Shown one piece after another: positions 7,428-16,378 of a stretch of 35,928 nucleotides of DNA. Made by a program: the position numbers and the translations under genes. This DNA comes from Desulfosporosinus sp. I2 (GTDB lineage: Bacteria; Bacillota; Desulfitobacteriia; Desulfitobacteriales; Desulfitobacteriaceae). Positions within the stretch are counted from its first letter, which is position 1, and the number at the start of each line of letters is the position of its first letter. The notes below the pieces were generated by a model. It did not search any database. It was given only the letters and a program-made list of their open reading frames with translations, and was not told where the DNA came from. Location: NCBI RefSeq assembly GCF_000960765.1, contig NZ_JYNH01000034.1, positions 1 to 35,928 of the forward strand, given 5' to 3'.

Positions 7428-8552
7428 GTGGCAGGGTTAAGCTTCAAGAATGTTGTCAAAAAATATGATCAGAATACGGTGGTTTATGATTTTAATTTGG
7501 AAATTCAAGATAAGGAATTCTTGGTTCTGGTCGGTCCTTCCGGCTGTGGAAAAACGACGACTCTTCGGATGATCGCTGGTCTAGAGGAAACAACCAGCGG
7601 AGAAATCTATATAGGAGACCAATTAATCAACAATGTAGCGCCAAAAGACCGAGATATTGCCATGGTCTTCCAAAGTTATGCTCTTTATCCTCATATGAGT
7701 GTTTACGAGAATATGGCTTTCGGCTTAAAGTTACGCAAAATGCCAAAGGCTGATATCGACAAGAGAGTGAAGGAAGCGGCTACAATTCTGGATATCGAAC
7801 ATCTTTTAGATCGTAAGCCGAAAGCGTTATCTGGCGGACAACGACAACGGGTGGCTTTAGGCCGAGCAATTGTTCGAGAACCTAAAGTATTTTTGATGGA
7901 CGAGCCGCTATCCAACTTAGATGCTAAGTTGAGGGTGCAAATGAGGGCTGAGATTTCCAAGCTTCGACATCGTTTACAGACAACCGTGGTTTATGTGACT
8001 CATGACCAAACCGAGGCGATGACGATGGGTGACAGGATTGTCGTCATGAAAGATGGATATATCCAGCAAGTGGATACCCCAATGAACTTGTATAATCATC
8101 CGTGCAATATGTTTGTTGCTGGTTTCATCGGTTCGCCTGCCATGAATTTTTTGCGGGCAACCCTGATTGAAGAAAAGGGTGAACTCTGGCTCGTGAACAA
8201 GGAGCTTCGCCTTGCACCACTGGCGGAACGTCGAGAGGCTTTGACACCCTATCTCGGGAAAGAAATCATTATGGGGATTCGCCCTGAGTCCATTAATGAC
8301 GATCTTTCCTATATAAAAGACCATCCAGCTTGGTCATTAGATGTGCATGTGGATGTCGTCGAACCCCTAGGTGCGGAAAATTATATTCATTTTACGATCA
8401 ACGGAGAAAACTTAATTGCCCGGGTAGAAGCGACGAGCCAGTCAAAACCACTTCAAATTCATAAAGTGGCTTTTGACATGAGTCAAGCTCGCTATTTTGA
8501 TGTGGAAACCCAAGCTGTAATTCATAGACAAGGTTATGAAGCCTCCTATTAA
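7428..8552 (+). CDS. Sugar ABC transporter ATP-binding protein (MalK/UgpC type)
   Basis: 374 aa. GTG 7428 is preferred over GTG 7422 because AAGGGGAGG ends six bases before it. The nucleotide-binding domain has Walker A GPSGCGKTT (36-44), Q-loop Q82, signature LSGGQ (134-138), Walker B ending LMDEP (156-160) and the switch histidine in VTHDQTEA. The C-terminal 140 residues form the TOBE/OB regulatory domain with GIRPE, as in MalK, UgpC and MsmK. It would energise uptake at the cytoplasmic face. The matching permeases and binding protein lie 5.5-9 kb downstream in the same direction; regulators, a kinase and a dehydratase sit between, an unusual split of one transporter. Confidence 0.95.
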   Translation: MAGLSFKNVVKKYDQNTVVYDFNLEIQDKEFLVLVGPSGCGKTTTLRMIAGLEETTSGEIYIGDQLINNVAPKDRDIAMVFQSYALYPHMSVYENMAFGLKLRKMPKADIDKRVKEAATILDIEHLLDRKPKALSGGQRQRVALGRAIVREPKVFLMDEPLSNLDAKLRVQMRAEISKLRHRLQTTVVYVTHDQTEAMTMGDRIVVMKDGYIQQVDTPMNLYNHPCNMFVAGFIGSPAMNFLRATLIEEKGELWLVNKELRLAPLAERREALTPYLGKEIIMGIRPESINDDLSYIKDHPAWSLDVHVDVVEPLGAENYIHFTINGENLIARVEATSQSKPLQIHKVAFDMSQARYFDVETQAVIHRQGYEASY

Positions 8553-8654
8553 ATCATTCATAGTTGATTTAGTATTGGGTTACCTCGATTAGAGTGATAG
8601 AATATGAGTAGCTGTAGCCAGAAGTATAGGCAGGCAAAGGAAAGAAATGCTAGG

Positions 8655-9698
8655 ATGAAGTATAACATGGTCCAAAACGACGGTAATCAACTAGTAAAAG
8701 CACAGGAGTTAGCTCGGCGTCTTTCTGACGCAACGGGTGTATACTTTCGAGTTGGTTCGGAGCGTCAATCCACTGATGATAGTTCACTGGATGGTCAAGG
8801 TCCGGGACAATTAAGGACTCTTGAAGTATCGGTCGGGGATGAAATTGTCGAATTGGTCTATGATCCCGGAAGCGGAGAGGCAGGACCCTTTACGACTCGC
8901 GTTTTAAAAGCCTTGGCTCGAGAGATATTTGATGGACTGATTGTCAGTGACCGAGTTCAACTTGAACCTTGGACATGGGAAAAACTTCTTAACATGGCGC
9001 TTGTAGAGAAGTGGGATACAGGGACATTCGCTGCGCGGGTTGGAACTTATCAGCTAAAGGGTCTATCGCTAGGCTTTCCGGTACTAGTTCACTGTTCAAC
9101 TTGGATCCCTGAGGTGGTCGAGGTGCTGGAGAACCTTTTTCCCCAGGCACCCGTTCTCTGGGTTCTTAAGCCCGATCTATTTCTCTATGTTCCGCTTGAC
9201 CGAAATGAGGATGGGCTAGTGGAACAAAAAGCTTTTGGAAATGCTTTGATTGAGCAGATTCACTCCTTATTAGCGGATGAGTTGGGTGTTTTGGCAACCG
9301 TCTTTGTGGGACAAGTGATCGAAGAGGATATTTGGGCAGGCTTTTTAGAAGTACGGAAATTAACCGAACTGCACCGTCGCTTTTTTATCGGAACACTTGG
9401 TTTAGCTGCGTGGAATGTGGGCCTAGCAGTGCTGATGCTGGAGACTCGTTCGATTGTCGGACAAGACTATATCCGAGGTATTCTTGGGCACCTGAATAAA
9501 GAATTGCTGGATACTCTCAGAGTTTTTCTGGAAAAGGATATGAGTGTTGCAGACTCGGCTCGGGCCTTATATATTCACAGAAATACATTGACCTATCGCT
9601 TAGATCGTATCACTGAAATAACAGGGCATAATCCTCGACGTTTAACTGGGGCAGTTCATTTATACATAGCACTTTGGTTAAGTAACCATAGCAATTAA
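8655..9698 (+). CDS. PucR/CdaR-family transcriptional regulator
   Basis: About 347 aa from ATG 8655; the frame is open to ATG 8604, but AAAGGAAAG (8636-8644) supports the later start. The last 60 residues are the PucR/CdaR C-terminal helix-turn-helix (LDTLRVFLEKDMSVADSA, then YIHRNTLTYRLDRI). The preceding part looks like the GGDEF-derived domain of these proteins, and the N-terminus has no clear diacid-sensor match. CdaR-like proteins activate genes for sugar diacids and aldonates in Bacilli and enterics, which fits this locus. The gene follows the ATPase by about 100 bp and precedes rpiR by 13 bp. Confidence 0.85.
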   Translation: MKYNMVQNDGNQLVKAQELARRLSDATGVYFRVGSERQSTDDSSLDGQGPGQLRTLEVSVGDEIVELVYDPGSGEAGPFTTRVLKALAREIFDGLIVSDRVQLEPWTWEKLLNMALVEKWDTGTFAARVGTYQLKGLSLGFPVLVHCSTWIPEVVEVLENLFPQAPVLWVLKPDLFLYVPLDRNEDGLVEQKAFGNALIEQIHSLLADELGVLATVFVGQVIEEDIWAGFLEVRKLTELHRRFFIGTLGLAAWNVGLAVLMLETRSIVGQDYIRGILGHLNKELLDTLRVFLEKDMSVADSARALYIHRNTLTYRLDRITEITGHNPRRLTGAVHLYIALWLSNHSN

Positions 9699-9711
9699 AT
9701 GGAGGAAAAGC

Positions 9712-10569
9712 ATGGATGAGAATCTTTTACAAGGCTGCCTTGCCCGTATTAGGGGGATACTACCTTCCTTAAAGTCCGCAGAAAGTCGGGTAGCTAGTTA
9801 TATTTTGAAAAATCCGGATCAAATCATTCATCTTTCAATTACTGAACTGGCGGAATTTGCCCAAAGTGCTGAGGCAACTATTTTCCGCTTGTGTAAACGT
9901 TTAGGATATGGTGGTTACCAGGCTTTCAAAATCTCGCTAGCAAGTGATTTAGTCAAACCCTTACAAAATATCCATCAGGAGATCACCCCTGACGATAATC
10001 TCTTGACCATTGCAGCTAAGGTCTTCCATTCAAATATGGAGGCACTAAAAGACACCTTAACACTTGTTGATGAAAAAAGTTTGGAGAAGGCAGTTCAGAC
10101 CTTGCATCAGGCGACCAGGATTGAATTTTATGGTTTGGGAGGATCGGCGCCGATAGCGATGGATGCATACCACAAGTTTATTCGCGTCGGAATTCCCAGT
10201 ATTGCGCTTACCGATTCGCATATGCAGGTTATTTCGGCCCGTCTTTTACAGCCAGGAGCGGTTGTTTTGGCAATAAGTCACTCAGGGAGTAACATAGATA
10301 TTGTGCAATCCATAAAAACAGCGCGTCAAGCAGGTGCCGTGACCATTTGTTTAACGAATTATCCTAAATCTCCTGTCACGAAAGAAAGTGATATCTGTTT
10401 GCTTTCCTCCAGCCAAGAATCTCATTATCGGAGTGAAGCGATGTCGTCCCGAATCGCCCAACTAAGTATTATTGATACGTTGTATGTTGGAGTTTCCTTG
10501 CTACGGCGGGATATTCTGTTGGAGAATCTCCAAAAAGTTCGGGAAGTAATTGCCTTGAAACGGTTTTAA
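9712..10569 (+). CDS. RpiR/MurR-family transcriptional regulator with SIS domain
   Basis: 285 aa, family length. An N-terminal HTH_6 domain (about 1-77: LSITELAEFAQSAEATIFRL, then CKRLGYGGYQAFK) is followed by a SIS phosphosugar-binding domain (about 110-260, with FYGLGGSAPIA, ISHSGSNIDIV and CLTNYPKSP). Such proteins sense phosphorylated sugars; here a 6-phosphoaldonate such as 6-phosphogluconate or KDPG is a reasonable guess. GGAGGAAAAGC precedes the ATG. With the PucR-like gene it gives the locus two regulators, one possibly sensing free acid and one the phosphorylated intermediate (inference). Confidence 0.92.
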   Translation: MDENLLQGCLARIRGILPSLKSAESRVASYILKNPDQIIHLSITELAEFAQSAEATIFRLCKRLGYGGYQAFKISLASDLVKPLQNIHQEITPDDNLLTIAAKVFHSNMEALKDTLTLVDEKSLEKAVQTLHQATRIEFYGLGGSAPIAMDAYHKFIRVGIPSIALTDSHMQVISARLLQPGAVVLAISHSGSNIDIVQSIKTARQAGAVTICLTNYPKSPVTKESDICLLSSSQESHYRSEAMSSRIAQLSIIDTLYVGVSLLRRDILLENLQKVREVIALKRF

Positions 10570-10690
10570 ATCCTACGTTGAACTAGTTGTAGGGGCAATT
10601 CATGAATTGCCCCTACAACTTCGTGGGTGATTTGTTTAAGCACATGAACGTGGTTTGGCGTAACGATAAAACAATTATGTTTCTTATATG
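10566..10690 (-). pseudogene. REP-associated (Y1/HUH) transposase remnant
   Basis: The minus frame ending at 10566-10568 encodes HNCFIVTPNHVHVL, matching the (V)MPNHVHxL HUH motif of IS200-like REP-associated tyrosine transposases, followed by a short tail that runs through the 36-bp palindrome (giving GAIHELPLQL). The catalytic Tyr region and most of the protein are absent. The frame extends past 10690 into the kinase gene, but homology stops before that. It is a deletion remnant marking a past insertion between rpiR and the kinase. Confidence 0.65.
10585..10620. repeat. 36-bp perfect palindrome, REP-like element
   Basis: Arms 10585-10602 and 10603-10620 are exact inverted copies (GTTGTAGGGGCAATTCAT on the left, outer A/T pair included). 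GTAGGGGC-type palindromes are widespread dispersed repeats in bacteria and travel with REP-associated transposases. As RNA it would form a strong hairpin between rpiR and the kinase. Confidence 0.75.
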
Positions 10691-10713
10691 ATGTATAGCA
10701 AGGTGGGGAAGCG

Positions 10714-12267
10714 GTGAAGCAGCGGGAATGGATTCTAAGTGTTGATGTGGGAACGTCCAGCGTCAAAGCGACAATATTTAACGGAGAGGTAGAACTGGTT
10801 CGCGAAGCTAGTAGTAGCTATCCTTTGATTCAGACTCAGTCAGGTTATGTTGAGCAGGATACACAGAGTGTCTTGACAGCTTTTCATCAGGCAATTCAAC
10901 TAGTATTATCAGGAATAACAAATTGTCCAAATGTCTTAGTTCTAAGTACAGCGATGCATTCCTTAGTGGCAATCGATGAGTTTAATCAGTCAATAACCCA
11001 TCTTGTGACCTGGGCCGACCAACGAGCTGAGGGTGAGGCAGGACGATTACGTTCTAGCATTCAAGGCAATTCAATCTATCAAAAAACTGGAACTCCGATC
11101 CACGCCATGTCGCCACTGGTTAAGCTGGCATGGTTTAGGGAAAATGAACCTGAGATCTTTGGCAGGGCGAAACTTTGGTCGGATTTAAAGTCCTTGATCC
11201 TGTTTGATTTGCTCGGTGAGTGGGTGATCGATGAATCTCTCGCCTCGGCTACAGGACTCTATAATCTTTTGACTCGGGATTGGGATCAGGAAGCGATGGC
11301 GTGGTGTGGGGTGACCCGGGATCAGTTGCCAAGGCTGGTAAAAACGACAGATATTTTGGGGTGTATCAGACCCGAACTGACCAAAAGGTTAGGGTTAGGC
11401 CAAAATATCAGGGTTGTTGCCGGTGCAAGTGATGGAGCCTTAGCCAATTTAGGGGTAGGGGCTGTTGAACCGAGTTCTTTAGCCATTTCCATAGGGACGA
11501 GTGGGGCAGTTCGAGGAATGGTTAAAAAACCGATGTTAGATCCTAACGGTCGCCTCTTTTGTTATCATGTGGATTCGAATCATTATATTGTCGGCGGGCC
11601 CATCAATAACGGAGGAATCCTGTTGCGCTGGTTGCAGGGCATTTTGTTAGATAGGGGAGAACCCTCTAAAGAACTTATTTCCGAAAATGAGCTCACTCAC
11701 ACTTTCTATGAACTGATGAACCAAGGGGTCAATAAAGTTGCTCCAGGGTCAGACGGTCTTTTTTGCCTGCCCTATCTAACTGGAGAACGAGCACCGTTTT
11801 GGCGCGAGGATTTATCCGGAAGCTTCTGGGGATTGAAACTAAATCATAGTCGTGACCATCTAATACGGGCAGTACTTGAAGGGATCTGTTATCAGCTCAA
11901 TTCGGTCGTTGAATTGCTGGCGGATTTAGCAGGACCGGTCGAGGAAATCCGTGCAACTGGGGGCTTTATCAAATCCCAGGTTTGGGTTAAGATCTTGGCC
12001 GATGTGTTAGGGAAGCCATTAGGGGTCCTTGAACATACTCAGGGGTCGGCCTTAGGGGGGGCCTTCCTGGCTTGGTATGCTTTAGGACAGATCAACTCGT
12101 TAGAGGAATGTGCCAAGCTTGTGCCACTAGCTCATGTAGTACGACCAGATGAGGAGAGGACCGCTCGTTACCAAGACGGGTATGCTCTTTTCAAGGAATT
12201 AATAATTTTAGGAGACAGAGCGTATCTGAAACTTCAGGAATTTTCACATAAGGGGGAGTCTCTATGA
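10714..12267 (+). CDS. gntK: FGGY-family carbohydrate kinase, gluconokinase-like
   Basis: 517 aa, typical of FGGY gluconokinases. The N-terminal phosphate loop LSVDVGTSSVKATIF, the AMHSLVAID and VTWADQRA segments, the ATP-lobe motif GTSGAVRGM, and TGERAPFWREDLSG are all intact. It would phosphorylate an aldonate such as D-gluconate at C6 in the cytoplasm. The start is GTG 10714 with AAGGTGG seven bases upstream. Its stop overlaps the next gene by four bases (ATGA), so kinase and dehydratase are translationally coupled. The 150 bp before it carry the REP-like palindrome. The sugar specificity within FGGY kinases cannot be fixed from sequence alone; other aldonates or pentuloses are possible. 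Confidence 0.85.
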   Translation: MKQREWILSVDVGTSSVKATIFNGEVELVREASSSYPLIQTQSGYVEQDTQSVLTAFHQAIQLVLSGITNCPNVLVLSTAMHSLVAIDEFNQSITHLVTWADQRAEGEAGRLRSSIQGNSIYQKTGTPIHAMSPLVKLAWFRENEPEIFGRAKLWSDLKSLILFDLLGEWVIDESLASATGLYNLLTRDWDQEAMAWCGVTRDQLPRLVKTTDILGCIRPELTKRLGLGQNIRVVAGASDGALANLGVGAVEPSSLAISIGTSGAVRGMVKKPMLDPNGRLFCYHVDSNHYIVGGPINNGGILLRWLQGILLDRGEPSKELISENELTHTFYELMNQGVNKVAPGSDGLFCLPYLTGERAPFWREDLSGSFWGLKLNHSRDHLIRAVLEGICYQLNSVVELLADLAGPVEEIRATGGFIKSQVWVKILADVLGKPLGVLEHTQGSALGGAFLAWYALGQINSLEECAKLVPLAHVVRPDEERTARYQDGYALFKELIILGDRAYLKLQEFSHKGESL

Positions 12268-13889
12268 TAAATCGATTAAATCAACTTCCACCGTTTCAGC
12301 GAGCCATTGCCAAGGCCCATTTGTGTTCTGCGGGTTCTAGTTACGAGGATTTGGACCGCCCGATCGTTGCAGTAGTCAACACTTGGAATGAAATTGCCCC
12401 AGGACATGCTCCACTAAGAGAACTAGCGGAACACGTTAAACGCGGAATTTTTCAGGCAGGTGGTACACCCCTGGAATTTAATACGATAGCAATTTGTGAT
12501 GGTATTACCCAAGGACACTGTGGCATGAATTACGTCCTTCCCAGCCGGGAACTGATTGCCGATTCGATTGAGACGATGATTCTAAGCCACGACATATTTG
12601 ATGGAATGGTATTACTGGGTTCCTGCGATAAAATCGTGCCAGCATTGATGATGGCGGCGGCTCGGATTGATTTTCCCAGTATTCTTGTCTCAGCGGGGCC
12701 AAATGTGCCGGAAATCAAGCCCCGGGATTCCAAAGCAGCGCGTCAGAGTTTCCTTCGGGGTGAAATTGACGAGAGAACGTTAGTAGCAGAGACCCTCAAA
12801 TATTATCCTGGTCCAGGGATATGTCCTTATCTAGGAACTGCCAATACGATGGGTATGCTGACAGAGGCCATAGGGTTAGCTTTACCAGGAAATGGACTTG
12901 TGCCAGCGCAAAGTTCTCTGCGTTTCAGCCTAGCGAAAGAATCTGGAATCCAGATTGTCAAACTCATCCAAGCTGGAATTTCCCCGAAGCAAATTTTGAG
13001 CAAAGAAGCCTTCGAAAATGCGATTCGAGTTTTGTTAGCTATTGGCGGATCCTTGAATGCGGTACTCCACCTCTTAGCCCTGGCTAAAGAAGTCGATGTT
13101 GATCTAACGTTAGAAGATTTTGATCGGTTAAGTCGTATTACTCCATTATTAACAGCCGTCGTTCCGAACGACCAAGACCACACGGTCGTTGATATTCATA
13201 GGGCAGGAGGGACACCAGCTGTGATGAAACGTCTGGAACCCCTTTTGCAAACGGACATAATAACGGTTACAGGGCAAACGGTCCGGGACAATTTAAGTAA
13301 TGTACAAGAAATCGGAGAATTAATTCATTCCTTGGAAAATTCACTTAAACAAGAGGGCGGATTAATCGTATTATATGGCAGTTTAGCACCTGAAGGGGCA
13401 CTTCTCAAGCAGTCCGCAATCAGTGGGACTGAACGTCAGATTGAGGGAGTAGCTAGGGTATTTAACTCAGAGGAGGAATGTTTAGAGGCTAAAGATGTTA
13501 CTCCCGAAGAGATTCTGGTGGTGCGTTATGAAGGACCAGCGGGTGGTCCTGGAATGAGGGAATTACATCGAGTCACCGAATTTTTACAGGTCCATGGCGG
13601 CAAAGCAATCTTAACGGATGGTCGCTTTTCAGGAGCGTCAGGTGGAGTCTCGGCAGGATATATTTCACCTGAAGCCTATGCCGGAGGGCCGATCGCCTTG
13701 GTTCAAAATGGTGATCGAATTGTTATTGATATTGAAAATAGGCGACTTGACCTTATGGTTGCACCGAAAGAATTAGCAGTTCGGCGAGAGAAGTTTGTCC
13801 CTATTCAGAAAAAAGCCTCCCAGCTCCTGAAGGGGTATGCTCATAGAGTTTCTTCGGCAAATCTTGGGGCAATTATAATCAATAAATAA
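12264..13889 (+). CDS. IlvD/Edd-family dehydratase, probably acting on a sugar acid
   Basis: 541 aa. The family signatures are EFNTIAICDGITQGHCGMNY (about 71-90), GSCDKIVPA with cluster ligand C121, GICPYLGTANTMGML with C187, and DGRFSGASGG near the C-terminus. The family includes dihydroxy-acid dehydratase (IlvD), 6-phosphogluconate dehydratase (Edd) and aldonate dehydratases. At 541 aa it is close to IlvD and shorter than Edd (about 600). Location between an aldonate kinase and, downstream, a KDPG-type aldolase argues for gluconate or 6-phosphogluconate dehydration to a 2-keto-3-deoxy acid rather than branched-chain amino acid synthesis. Start ATG 12264 overlaps the kinase stop; AAGGGGGAG precedes it. 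Confidence 0.85.
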   Translation: MINRLNQLPPFQRAIAKAHLCSAGSSYEDLDRPIVAVVNTWNEIAPGHAPLRELAEHVKRGIFQAGGTPLEFNTIAICDGITQGHCGMNYVLPSRELIADSIETMILSHDIFDGMVLLGSCDKIVPALMMAAARIDFPSILVSAGPNVPEIKPRDSKAARQSFLRGEIDERTLVAETLKYYPGPGICPYLGTANTMGMLTEAIGLALPGNGLVPAQSSLRFSLAKESGIQIVKLIQAGISPKQILSKEAFENAIRVLLAIGGSLNAVLHLLALAKEVDVDLTLEDFDRLSRITPLLTAVVPNDQDHTVVDIHRAGGTPAVMKRLEPLLQTDIITVTGQTVRDNLSNVQEIGELIHSLENSLKQEGGLIVLYGSLAPEGALLKQSAISGTERQIEGVARVFNSEEECLEAKDVTPEEILVVRYEGPAGGPGMRELHRVTEFLQVHGGKAILTDGRFSGASGGVSAGYISPEAYAGGPIALVQNGDRIVIDIENRRLDLMVAPKELAVRREKFVPIQKKASQLLKGYAHRVSSANLGAIIINK

Positions 13890-13894
13890 AGTGG

Positions 13895-13925
13895 GTGAAG
13901 CAAGACAACTGTCCCTTTGCTTCAC
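13895..13925 (+). terminator. Hairpin after the dehydratase gene
   Basis: GTGAAGCAA (13895-13903) pairs with TTGCTTCAC (13917-13925), and GACA/TGTC extend the stem across a small bulge. There is no T run, so it may only attenuate or protect mRNA. Confidence 0.45.
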
Positions 13926-14041
13926 AAGACGTGTTTCAACACTAAACTTTAAAACGAATAATATTTTCATTTCCATAATGTAATGAAGAATATTTTTTTC
14001 TTAACTAGAGGAATCAGAAAAGATATGCCGAATATATATAC

Positions 14042-14047
14042 TATAAT
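14042..14047 (+). promoter_or_regulatory. Possible -10 box upstream of the binding-protein gene
   Basis: TATAAT at 14042-14047 lies 35 bp before the GTG in a 192-bp gap, suggesting a separate promoter for the transporter genes. No good -35 sits 17 bp upstream, so it is weak. Confidence 0.3.
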
Positions 14048-14081
14048 ACAAAATTCATTTAAAAAAGTAGGAGGGGAAACT

Positions 14082-15398
14082 GTGAAGAAACCGAAAAAAT
14101 TTTTAAGAGGAGTCGCTATGGTTTTAAGCTTGGCTATGACCTTAGGTCTAGTCGCTGGCTGTGGAACTAAGACGGCTACCCCACAACCTGCAGCAACGGA
14201 TAAACCGTATGCTGGAACTCAACTACGCGTAGTTTTTGCTAACCACCCTTGGGCGGATGCTATTAAAGCCCAACTTCCGGAATTTGAGCAAAAAACTGGG
14301 ATCAAAGTCAATCTAGAAAACTTTTTCGAAGATCAACTGACCACTAAGCTCACTGTTGAACTGACCTCTGGAACGACCACGATTGATGCCATGATGTTTC
14401 GCCCGCTTCAAGAAGGGAAGCTCTTCGCGAAAAATGGTTGGTTGAATGATTTAACCACTCAATCCCAGAAAGATAAAGCATGGGATATCAGTGATTTCAA
14501 CAAAGGCGCTATCGGTACAGTGACCATGGATAATAAGCTCTATGGCGTGCCGATTGTTACCGAACGAGAAATCCTGTACTATCGCAAAGACATCCTGACC
14601 CAAAACAATATAGCGGTTCCCAAGACCTTAGATGAGCTCCTCGCCGCTGCCAAAAAAGTTAACGATCCTAGCAAGAAACTTTACGGTTTTGTAGCTCGTG
14701 GTAAACTTTCCCCGGCGGTAACTCAGCTCTCCAGCTTCCTCTATAGTATGGGCGGCGACTTTGCCAAAGACGGTAAAGCAACCGTGAACACCCCTGAAGC
14801 CATTAAAGCTTACCAAACCTATGGTGACCTTCAGCGTCTCTATGGGCCTCCGGGAACTCTGAACATGGCATGGCCAGAGGCCTTCGCAGTGTTTCAACAA
14901 GGTCAGGCTGCTTTCTTAACGGATGCAGACAGCTTATATACGAACTTGACCGACCCCAAAAAATCCACTGTCTCGGATAAAGTAGGGTTTGCACCATTCC
15001 CTGCTGGTTCTGCTGGTTCCAAGCCTTACAATATTACCTCTTGGGCTTTGGCGCTTAATGCTAAGTCTAAAAATCAAGATGCAACCTGGGAATTCATCAA
15101 GTGGGCAACCAGCAAAGAACAAGTTCTAAAAATGCAACAAGCCGGCAACCCTGGTGCACGCGAGTCTGTTTGGAACAACCCAGAGGGACTCAAAAACTTC
15201 CCAGCCGAGTATGCCGCAACTGTTAAGGAATCCATGAAGACCTCGGTCGATCATGACAGACCTCTGGTCATTAATATCGGACCAGCGCGGGACGCTGTCG
15301 GAGGACCGATTCAAGCAGCGATTCAAGGAAAAGACGTGAAGGCAGCAGCTGATACTGCAAATGCTGCGTTCCAAGCGATCTTGGACAAAGAGAAATAA
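14082..15398 (+). CDS. Sugar ABC transporter substrate-binding lipoprotein
   Basis: 438 aa from GTG 14082, with AGGAGGGG six bases upstream. The frame is open from 13983, but those codons precede the ribosome site. The lipoprotein signal is textbook: KKPKKFLRG, a hydrophobic run, then LVAGC with C27 as the lipidated residue. The mature part is a family 1 extracellular solute-binding protein of the MalE/UgpB kind (FEQKTGIKVNLENFFEDQLT; GVPIVTEREILYYRKDIL; AAFLTDADSLY; WEFIKWATSKEQ). It is anchored outside the membrane and delivers ligand to the two permeases. The ligand is unknown; an aldonate, its lactone or an oligomer is inferred from the neighbours. Confidence 0.95.
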   Translation: MKKPKKFLRGVAMVLSLAMTLGLVAGCGTKTATPQPAATDKPYAGTQLRVVFANHPWADAIKAQLPEFEQKTGIKVNLENFFEDQLTTKLTVELTSGTTTIDAMMFRPLQEGKLFAKNGWLNDLTTQSQKDKAWDISDFNKGAIGTVTMDNKLYGVPIVTEREILYYRKDILTQNNIAVPKTLDELLAAAKKVNDPSKKLYGFVARGKLSPAVTQLSSFLYSMGGDFAKDGKATVNTPEAIKAYQTYGDLQRLYGPPGTLNMAWPEAFAVFQQGQAAFLTDADSLYTNLTDPKKSTVSDKVGFAPFPAGSAGSKPYNITSWALALNAKSKNQDATWEFIKWATSKEQVLKMQQAGNPGARESVWNNPEGLKNFPAEYAATVKESMKTSVDHDRPLVINIGPARDAVGGPIQAAIQGKDVKAAADTANAAFQAILDKEK

Positions 15399-15432
15399 GA
15401 GTCTTCGATCCAACACTCCTCTTTTGAATGAA

Positions 15433-15472
15433 CGAGCCTTCCGCTTATACGGAAGGCTCGGCTTCTCCTTTT
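15433..15472 (+). terminator. Intercistronic hairpin between binding protein and permeases
   Basis: An 11-bp perfect stem (CGAGCCTTCCG 15433-15443, CGGAAGGCTCG 15450-15460) is followed by a mixed T tract. Such hairpins often give partial termination, so that the binding protein is made in excess of the membrane subunits. Confidence 0.75.
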
Positions 15473-15496
15473 AAATTGTACTTAGGGGGGTAAACC

Positions 15497-16375
15497 ATGT
15501 TTAGTCGTTGGCTTGAGCGAAATATTAAATACGTGTTTCCACTGCCTGCAGTTCTATTTGTTTTACTAATGATGGTGTTTCCTATTGCTTACACCTTCCG
15601 TTTGAGTTTTTATGAGTGGAGTATGTCGTCACTGGTACCGCCGGCTTGGGTCGGAGTGGAGAATTATAAAACCCTTTTGTTTAGCGATCCGCGTTTCATG
15701 GCGTCTCTGTGGCGCACCTTTTCCTTCACCATCTCTGCAGTGGCAGTTGAGACGGTCCTCGGAGTGGGTATTGCTCTCTTGTTTAACCAAGATTTTAAAG
15801 GGAAGAACGCTTTAAAGACCTTATTTCTCTTACCCATGATTGCCACCCCCGTAGCCATTGGTCTTGTCTGGATGCTAATTTATGAACCGAACATTGGGTT
15901 TGCCAATAAGGTTCTTCAATTCTTGCATATTCCTCCTCTACTTTGGTTGGCCTCGCCACATCAGGTTTTGGCATCGCTCGTTGTTGTCGATGTCTGGCAA
16001 TGGACTCCGATGATTGCTTTAGTCGTTTTAGCTGGCTTGTCATCTTTACCGACCGAGCCCTATGAGGCGGCTATGGTTGATGGAGCATCAAGGTGGCAAG
16101 TACTAACCAAAATTACCTTGCCTCTTTTACAGCCGACAATTCTGGTTGCCGTACTCCTCCGGTCGATTGATGCTTTGAAGACCTTCGACATTATTTATGC
16201 TATGACAGCCGGTGGACCGGATTTTAATTCGGAAACCATTAACATTTATAGTTTTGTTCAAGGATTTTCTTATTTTCATTTAGGTATGACTTCGTCACTG
16301 CTTATGATCTTCTTTGTGATTGTTCTCGGAATGAGTATGCTCCTGGTTACTGCCAGGAAACGTTGGGGGGCTTAA
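15497..16375 (+). CDS. Sugar ABC transporter permease (MalF/UgpA type)
   Basis: 292 aa with six predicted membrane segments; the first is FPLPAVLFVLLMMVFPIAY. The EAA loop that docks the ATPase is EPYEAAMVDGASRWQVLTKI, followed by TLPLLQPTILVA. The C-terminal helix ends with VLGMSMLLVTARKRW. The ATG is preceded by TTAGGGGGGT. It pairs with the MalG-type gene three bases after its stop, and the ATPase partner is presumably the one at 7428. The EAA motif and helix count are complete. Confidence 0.95.
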   Translation: MFSRWLERNIKYVFPLPAVLFVLLMMVFPIAYTFRLSFYEWSMSSLVPPAWVGVENYKTLLFSDPRFMASLWRTFSFTISAVAVETVLGVGIALLFNQDFKGKNALKTLFLLPMIATPVAIGLVWMLIYEPNIGFANKVLQFLHIPPLLWLASPHQVLASLVVVDVWQWTPMIALVVLAGLSSLPTEPYEAAMVDGASRWQVLTKITLPLLQPTILVAVLLRSIDALKTFDIIYAMTAGGPDFNSETINIYSFVQGFSYFHLGMTSSLLMIFFVIVLGMSMLLVTARKRWGA

Positions 16376-16378
16376 TGT

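Noticed and set aside
10690-10766. N-terminal extension of the minus ORF that carries the HUH motif
   Set aside because: It overlaps the well-supported start of the kinase and shows no transposase similarity, so the remnant was limited to about 10566-10690.
12264-13889. Calling the dehydratase ilvD of branched-chain amino acid synthesis
   Set aside because: No other ilv or leu gene is near, and it is translationally coupled to an aldonate kinase in a sugar-acid locus.
13983-14081. Extended N-terminus of the binding protein
   Set aside because: The lipoprotein signal starts right after GTG 14082, which has an AGGAGGGG site; the upstream codons would spoil the signal peptide.
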